A stretch of DNA of 43,422 nucleotides from Bacteroidota bacterium (lineage in GTDB: Bacteria > Bacteroidota > Rhodothermia > Rhodothermales > UBA10348), in assembly GCA_029262835.1 (NCBI GenBank), contig JAJCYQ010000086.1:1-43422 (forward strand), given 5' to 3'. A program made the position numbers and the translations under genes. The notes below the pieces were generated by a model. That model saw only the letters and a list, made by a program, of their open reading frames with translations, was not told where the DNA came from and did not search any database. Shown one piece after another: positions 38,872 to 43,422 of the stretch (its first letter is position 1; the number at the start of each line of letters is the position of its first letter).

Positions 38872-39556
38872 TTATTCGACCCGCGCCAGCTTCCTTCCAA
38901 TGATGAACGGCACCATGTCTTGAAGCATACCGCCATTTATTGTTGACCAGAGCATTCCCGCTTCAGACGAATAAGAGGAGATACCTTCACCACTCTCAAG
39001 TTGAAAGGACGAAAGGTATTTTCCACTCATATCGAACACGTCTACGCGTCGAGGCCTACTTATATCAGAATATCTGACCTCAACCAGAGTCCAGGTACTC
39101 TCTACCTCAAGTATTTTACTAATCTGGGCCGGCAGACTACCTCCAATATTCATTCCATCTACGACACGAGGCCTGGAGGGCTCCGATAATCCTGAATCAA
39201 CAAGCTCAATGTTAAGCAGTGGACTGAAATCACGTTTCAGAACCTCAATGCGATATGGGTACGGCCACGCGTAATAGACGCGTGTTTTTGATATATGTAC
39301 AGATGGGAAGGCACCGACTCACCATTCAACTCCATAACCCGGTCGTATGAGGTGTTGAATTCATTTACCACGGTCCCATCACCGGAGAAAGATACCATAT
39401 TTACAGCCTCATCCGAAGATAAAGCCATAAAATCAGATACGTGTATCACACCATCATCATCGACGCCCCACGACCCAAAAACATCAACCGGAATAGACGT
39501 CTGTACAGAGCCATCATTCATGCTAAGACTGGATATAGTTCGAGTTGAGTCCCTAT
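38872..39556 (-). pseudogene. 6-bladed beta-propeller-like protein, truncated and frameshifted
   Basis: The reverse strand reads, in one frame, LSMNDGSVQTSIPVDVFGSW up to VPSHLYI, then continues in another with SKTRVYYAWPYPYRIEVLKR through MNIGGSLPAQISK to RKLARVE and stop (38872). Removing one AT from the ATATAT run at 39291-39296 would restore a single frame. The 5' part is cut by the left end of the IS256-type element. Sequence style (DDDGVIHVSDF; YAWPYPYRIEV) fits 6-bladed beta-propeller proteins of Bacteroidota. Confidence 0.65.
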
Positions 39557-39573
39557 TCTTGTGTAAAAGCTGT

Positions 39574-39600
39574 CGGTGACTGAAAGAGCAAAGGTCACCG
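39574..39600 (+). other. Hairpin in the left end of the IS256-type element
   Basis: Perfect 7-bp arms CGGTGAC (39574-39580) and GTCACCG (39594-39600) with a 13-base loop, between terminal repeat and transposase start. Structures here can reduce read-through transcription into transposase genes, a known control in other IS families. Confidence 0.45.
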
Positions 39601-39654
39601 CGCCCGCTTAGGTTGGCTTCTAATCACTGAAGTAACCCCAACCCAGCGAACACG

Positions 39655-40881
39655 ATGACCCGAGCACAGATTAACCTTGACGCCGACCAAATCCAAGACC
39701 TTCTCAGCGGAGACACGAACGGCATGCGCCTCCTCGTCCAACAGGCTGTGAATCAGTTCCTTCAGGCCGAGCTCAGCGAGCACCTCCAGGCCGATCCGGG
39801 TGAACGCACAGGTGAGCGGCGCGGCTACCGCAACGGAACGTACGCACGCCGAATCACAGCGCGTGTTGGAACGATTGAACTGGAAGTCCCCCGTGACCGC
39901 GATGGGACGTTCCGTACGGAGCTGTTCGAGCGTTTTCAGCGTAGCGAACGGGCCCTGGTACTTGCCCTCATGGACATGGTCGTTCACGGCGTAGCGACCC
40001 GTAAGGTAGCTACGATCACGGAGACGCTCTGCGGACACAGCTTTTCAAAATCGACGGTCAGCCGCCTCTCGGCAGATCTGGATGCCGTGGTCGAGGCCTG
40101 GTGCAGTCGGCCTTTGAGCGGGCAGAACTACCCGTTCGTGATCGCCGATGCCATGTACATCAAGGTGCGGCGTGAGGGGCGTGTGCGCTCGACAGCAGTC
40201 CTCATTGCGGTGGGTATCGGCGAGGATGGCTACCGCGAAGTGCTCGGCGTTGAGACAAGCATCAGTGAAACGAGAGCGGCCTGGAGCAGCTTTCTGGGCC
40301 GACTTCGCGAGCGGGGCCTTCACGGTATTGACTACACGGTGTCCGACGCGCATGAGGGCCTTGTAGACGCCCTCAGAGAACACTTCCCGGGTTCCACCTG
40401 GCAGCGGTGTCAGGCCCACTTCATGCGCAACGTGCTCGATGTCACTCCCAAGAAGCACCGAGACCGCATGGTAACGCTCCTCCGGCAGATATTGCACGCC
40501 GATACGCCTGGCGATGCCCGTGAGGCGCTAACCCGCGCCCAGGAGGAAATGGAGGATAGCGCCGACAAAGCGTTGTCCATTCTGGAGACGGGCTTCGACG
40601 ACGCCACCTCCGTCATCGTTCTGCCAGAGAAGTACCGCAGGCGCCTTCGCACGTCGAACATGCTCGAGAGGCTCAACGAGGAGGTCCGGCGCCGGGAGCG
40701 GCCCATCCGCATCTTCCCGAACGAAGAGTCCGCACTACGGCTCATCGGAGCCCTGGTCATGGAACAGCACGAAGCATGGGTGGCCAGCCGACAATACCTT
40801 GACCTCGATGAATTCCGGCAATGGAAGACCGACACCGAAACTGACGCAGAAAACACCATGACGACAACAAACGCAGCTTAA
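39655..40881 (+). CDS. IS256-family (Mutator-type) transposase
   Basis: A 408-residue protein with the Mutator/IS256 layout: N-terminal GERRGYRNGTYARRITARVG, EVPRDRDGTF, catalytic Asp in VIADAMYIKVR, second Asp in DYTVSDAHEGL, the C/H region WQRCQAHFMRNVLD, and catalytic Glu in TSNMLERLNEEVRRRERPIRIFPN. Full length and without stops, so probably active. Confidence 0.95.
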   Translation: MTRAQINLDADQIQDLLSGDTNGMRLLVQQAVNQFLQAELSEHLQADPGERTGERRGYRNGTYARRITARVGTIELEVPRDRDGTFRTELFERFQRSERALVLALMDMVVHGVATRKVATITETLCGHSFSKSTVSRLSADLDAVVEAWCSRPLSGQNYPFVIADAMYIKVRREGRVRSTAVLIAVGIGEDGYREVLGVETSISETRAAWSSFLGRLRERGLHGIDYTVSDAHEGLVDALREHFPGSTWQRCQAHFMRNVLDVTPKKHRDRMVTLLRQILHADTPGDAREALTRAQEEMEDSADKALSILETGFDDATSVIVLPEKYRRRLRTSNMLERLNEEVRRRERPIRIFPNEESALRLIGALVMEQHEAWVASRQYLDLDEFRQWKTDTETDAENTMTTTNAA

Positions 40882-40919
40882 CCCTCCGCCAACCTGAGCG
40901 AAATCGCTTTTACACAAGA

Positions 40920-41148
40920 TTCAGGACTTGATCGGCTCCCTTTTTATCATGTTCCGAGTTCCCGCAGTTCCACCAAAGCGCCTGGATCAAGATCACGCCA
41001 CCTCTATGCCGGACACCACCCACCCAGTCAACAGGCACCTGATGGGCTTGTCCCGGAGATAGTTGTCGCCTCCGGTTTTGATGTCGTCTAATCAGTTTCG
41101 ACACGTCAATAGTGATTCGTTTGCACTCGTCTTCTTGATCCTTACATG
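40920..41148. other. Short region between the IS256- and IS66-type elements
   Basis: 229 bp with no ORF showing family-like sequence and no clear repeat. The eight bases before the IS66 end are CTTACATG and could be its target duplication; the matching right flank is outside the window. Confidence 0.4.
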
Positions 41149-41164
41149 GTAACCATCCGGTGAA

Positions 41165-42649
41165 CTACACGTTGCTCTTTTCCCAGCTGTTGGGTAGGAG
41201 TTCTGCGACGCGTTTGGCTGGATGGGTCGGGATGCGGGCCAGGACATCGGCCATCCAAGCTTGAGGGTTCACGCCGTGCTTCTTGCACGTCGCCAGGAGC
41301 GAGTAGATGACTGCAGACCGCTGCGCAGCGTTATGACTGCCGGCGAATAAGTAGTTCTTACGACCGATTGCTACGGGACGGATGGCATTCTCGACGAGGT
41401 TGTTGTCAATTTCCAATCGCCCGTCATGGACATAACGCGTCAGTTTGTCCCACCGAGTAAGGGTATAGGCCACGGCCTTGCCCCAGGGCGACTTGGGCAG
41501 CCCGGGGTTCTCTGTGAGGAACGTCTTCAACGCGTCAAGGACCGGCATGGCCATTTCCTGGCGCAGCTGGGCGCGTTCCTCGGGGCTCGCTTCCTCCTCG
41601 CGAAGCCGCCGCTCAATGTCATAGAGTTCTCCAATCCGCAACATGACCCATTCCGCCCGCTCCCCGGCCGAGTCCTTCGCGTCATGGAAGTATCGACGTG
41701 CATGCGCCCAGCAACCCGCAAGCGTTGCCCGCACGAACTGATCATATACGCCGTAGCCATCGCATTGAAGCAATCCGTCATAGTCCGGTCCGAGCCACGT
41801 GGCCGGGCCCGCCCGGCCACGGCCCTTTTGGTAGTCCATGACGACCACGCCGCGTTCCGGCGCATGATAGACCCAGTACCATCCCCTGTGCGTGGCGCCC
41901 GGTTTATCGCTGTCCTGCACCTTGATCGGGGTTTCGTCCGCCTGGATGTAGCCGGATGCCCGGGCCTGCCTCGCCAGTTCGTCGTAGAGCGGCGCGAGCA
42001 GGTCCGCCGTCTGGCTGACCCAGCCGCCGAGCGTCGACTCGGACACGGTAACGCCCTGCCTGGCCAGCATGCGCGCCTGCCGGAAGAGCGGAAGGTGGTC
42101 CTCGAACTTGCTGACAACCGTGTGCGCAAGCAGTCCGGCCTCGGCAATGCCCTTTTCAATGGGGCGGGCAGGAAGCTCTGCAATGATGATTTCGCCGCTT
42201 GTGGCCACGTACTTCGGCCGCTCGCGACGGATGACTATGATTTTGGCCGCCTGGTAGTCCAGTGTTTCCGTGACCTCGGTTCCGAGCCTGCGCATGCCGG
42301 TCGTATCCACGTCCGGCTCAATCACAATGCGGTGGCGCGGAAGGTGCGACGGAAGCACCATCCGAACGGGCTTCTTGGCCTCGCGAACCGGCGTGGTGGT
42401 CTGTTTTTCGAGCGCCGGAGCCGAGGCAGCAGGCGGAGTCACCTGGAAGAGCGCCAATTGATCCGGATTTTCCGGCTCGAAGCGCTCGCTTTTCGTGCCG
42501 TACACAATCCGCTTCAACTGATCGAGCTCAAAGCGCAGAAGAGCCACGTTTTCCTGGCTCAGTGCCAGCATGCGCTCGAGCTCCTCTTTGCCCTCGCGTA
42601 GCAGGAGATTTTCGGCTTTCAGCGCGGCCATTTGTGCGGACAAATCCAT
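41165..42649 (-). CDS. tnpC: IS66-family transposase TnpC
   Basis: A 494-residue protein: an N-terminal coiled coil (AENLLLREGKEELERMLALS), a zinc-ribbon-like region lacking most Cys, then the IS66 catalytic core: YIQADETPIKVQ (Asp), LLQCDGYGVYDQF, GCWAHARRYFHDA, and DNNLVENAIRPVAIGRKNYLFAGS (Glu). The C-terminus has the family tail WMADVLARIPTHPAKRVAELLPNSW. Complete. Its stop codon lies inside the left terminal repeat. Confidence 0.95.
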   Translation of the reverse strand: MDLSAQMAALKAENLLLREGKEELERMLALSQENVALLRFELDQLKRIVYGTKSERFEPENPDQLALFQVTPPAASAPALEKQTTTPVREAKKPVRMVLPSHLPRHRIVIEPDVDTTGMRRLGTEVTETLDYQAAKIIVIRRERPKYVATSGEIIIAELPARPIEKGIAEAGLLAHTVVSKFEDHLPLFRQARMLARQGVTVSESTLGGWVSQTADLLAPLYDELARQARASGYIQADETPIKVQDSDKPGATHRGWYWVYHAPERGVVVMDYQKGRGRAGPATWLGPDYDGLLQCDGYGVYDQFVRATLAGCWAHARRYFHDAKDSAGERAEWVMLRIGELYDIERRLREEEASPEERAQLRQEMAMPVLDALKTFLTENPGLPKSPWGKAVAYTLTRWDKLTRYVHDGRLEIDNNLVENAIRPVAIGRKNYLFAGSHNAAQRSAVIYSLLATCKKHGVNPQAWMADVLARIPTHPAKRVAELLPNSWEKSNV

Positions 42650-42709
42650 ACCAGAAAGATACGGATTCAGGCACTTTCAGGCCACATAAAAACAGCAATA
42701 ATAACGCTA

Positions 42710-43063
42710 TCAGGCCACTTTATTGGGCAATTCGTACCGCTTTCTGAAGCGCGCCGTTCGCAGCGATACGCCCTCGAGCATGAGCATCAGGTTGGGCCAC
42801 GAGAGCGCGCCGCCAGCCGTCAACCTGGGCGCCTCGAACGTGCCTTTTTCAAGCCTTTTGTAGTACAGCACAAACCCGTTCCGGTCCCACGCGAGCAGCT
42901 TGATGTGTGTTCGGCGCCGGTTGAGAAAAACGAACACATCACCGGAGGTCGGATTGCGCCCAAGCTCGCGCGAGACGACGCCGCAAAGACCGTCGAAGGA
43001 TTTACGCATATCCGTCGGCTCAACGTGCAAAAAGAACCGCTGGCTGGGCGTGAACGGTGTCAT
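42710..43063 (-). CDS. tnpB: IS66-family accessory protein TnpB
   Basis: A 117-residue IS66 Orf2 protein: FFLHVEPTDMRKSFDGLCGVV, PTSGDVFVFLNRRRTHIKLLAWDRNGFVLYYKRLE is the diagnostic pattern. Needed for transposition of IS66 elements, molecular role not settled. Starts within the tnpA stop (ATGA), 60 bp before tnpC. Confidence 0.95.
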   Translation of the reverse strand: MTPFTPSQRFFLHVEPTDMRKSFDGLCGVVSRELGRNPTSGDVFVFLNRRRTHIKLLAWDRNGFVLYYKRLEKGTFEAPRLTAGGALSWPNLMLMLEGVSLRTARFRKRYELPNKVA

Positions 43064-43356
43064 CGGGCGCGGTCGACAAGCATGAGAAGAAGCGCCGCGT
43101 CCAGCGGACCGCTGTACGAGAGCCGGGCGCCGTTTGCAAATTCAAGGTCGACGGCTGACCCTCGCTCGTGCATATCAGGCCGCACTTCGATAAAGGCCTC
43201 CTTGCCCTCTTCCCGGAACCTGCGCCGCCAGTAGTCCAGCGTTCCGACCTTGATGTCATGCCGCGCTGCAAAGTCCTCGCGCCGCTCCGAACCCGCTTCG
43301 AAAGCCTCTACGAGCGGCCTCATATCCTCCATTTTTCGTCGTCCTGGCATCCCCAT
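43060..43356 (-). CDS. tnpA: IS66-family accessory protein TnpA
   Basis: A 98-residue protein, first gene of the element, with a helix-turn-helix-like start (LVEAFEAGSERREDFAARHDIKVGTLDYWRRRFREEG). The C-terminus (VDLEFANGARLSYSGPLDAALLLMLV) matches the short form of IS66 Orf1. Likely DNA-binding. Coupled to tnpB by ATGA. Confidence 0.85.
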   Translation of the reverse strand: MGMPGRRKMEDMRPLVEAFEAGSERREDFAARHDIKVGTLDYWRRRFREEGKEAFIEVRPDMHERGSAVDLEFANGARLSYSGPLDAALLLMLVDRAR

Positions 43357-43422
43357 TCCTTTTTGCCAGAAAGATGGGGACCGACAACGACCTGCGCAAT
43401 GTGTACTTCACCGAGTGCTTAC

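Larger units (their letters stand above)
39557..40919 (+). mobile_element. IS256-family insertion sequence
   Basis: A 1363-bp element with 14-bp perfect terminal inverted repeats TCTTGTGTAAAAGC (39557-39570 and complement at 40906-40919) around one transposase gene. A second shared block, GGTTGGC, lies a little inside each end, with about 30 extra bases on the left. No 8-9 bp target duplication is seen in the flanks (left ...GTCCCTAT, right TTCAGGAC...), which suggests a later deletion or recombination beside it. Confidence 0.85.
41149..43422 (-). mobile_element. IS66-family insertion sequence
   Basis: A 2274-bp element. The left end begins GTAACCATCCGGTGAACTAC (41149). The right end read inward on the reverse strand begins GTAAGCACTCGGTGAAGTAC and stops exactly on the last base of the window. 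The repeats match imperfectly for about 27 bp. Three genes in the usual order tnpA-tnpB-tnpC are on the reverse strand. The GTAA ends suit IS66. Confidence 0.92.

Noticed and set aside
1-43422. CRISPR array
   Set aside because: No series of regularly spaced direct repeats with unique spacers was seen; the repeated operator copies lie kilobases apart.

Overview
The window is a dense copper/silver-type metal-resistance island (about 0.1-29.8 kb) joined to ordinary chromosomal and toxin-antitoxin DNA (about 30.2-39.5 kb) and bounded by insertion sequences. The left edge is the 3' end of an ISL3-type element, the right edge is a complete IS66-type element whose terminal repeat ends on the last base, and an IS256-type element lies at 39.6-40.9 kb. 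A type IX secretion sorting domain (37394-38731), few recognisable Shine-Dalgarno sites and a 6-bladed beta-propeller pseudogene point to Bacteroidota in the wide sense. A Rhodothermota/Balneolota-like host is my guess; I cannot name a species.

Layout. 1-2.5 kb: ISL3 end, an APC permease cut off by it, a membrane methyltransferase, and a decayed IS3-family transposase. 2.5-6.7 kb: copB and copA (multicopper oxidase), a DUF2231 membrane protein and a newly noted 30-residue membrane ORF. 7-8.9 kb: 7Fe ferredoxin, PII-like protein, archaeal-type GAPDH. 9-12.8 kb: MFS exporter, an atypical CDF transporter, two small membrane proteins and a patatin-like lipase. 12.9-18.2 kb: geranylgeranyl-reductase-like flavoprotein, SAM methyltransferase, CopB-type P-ATPase, a metal-binding lipoprotein, a SHOCT protein and a Spy/CpxP-like Met-rich protein. 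18.3-20.5 kb: OmpR-type response regulator and sensor kinase, the only forward operon inside the island apart from the permease remnant and the ferredoxin. 20.5-27.2 kb: cusA, cusB (with a fused cupredoxin-like tail), a cusC-like channel and a secreted Cys/Met/His protein. 27.3-29.7 kb: azurin-like protein, diheme cytochrome c and an outer-membrane porin-like protein. 30.2-34.3 kb: DinB protein, amidohydrolase and dipeptidase. 32.1-37.3 kb: hicBA, hipBA, a decayed nucleotidyltransferase pair with a second remnant copy, and a parDE-like pair.

How it works together. The most striking signal is a 40-bp operator present six times, always upstream of a reverse-strand transcription unit. Each copy has four half-sites of the type CTTAA or CTGAA, spaced exactly 11 bp apart, mostly ending in TTCAGGT. 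This is the geometry of PhoB/OmpR-family tandem binding. I infer that the response regulator at 18316-19008 controls all six units. If so, the regulon goes well beyond copper export and oxidation: it takes in a PII-like signalling protein, an azurin/cytochrome/porin module, several probable lipid-active enzymes, and possibly a second GAPDH. No CRISPR array, tRNA or rRNA was seen.
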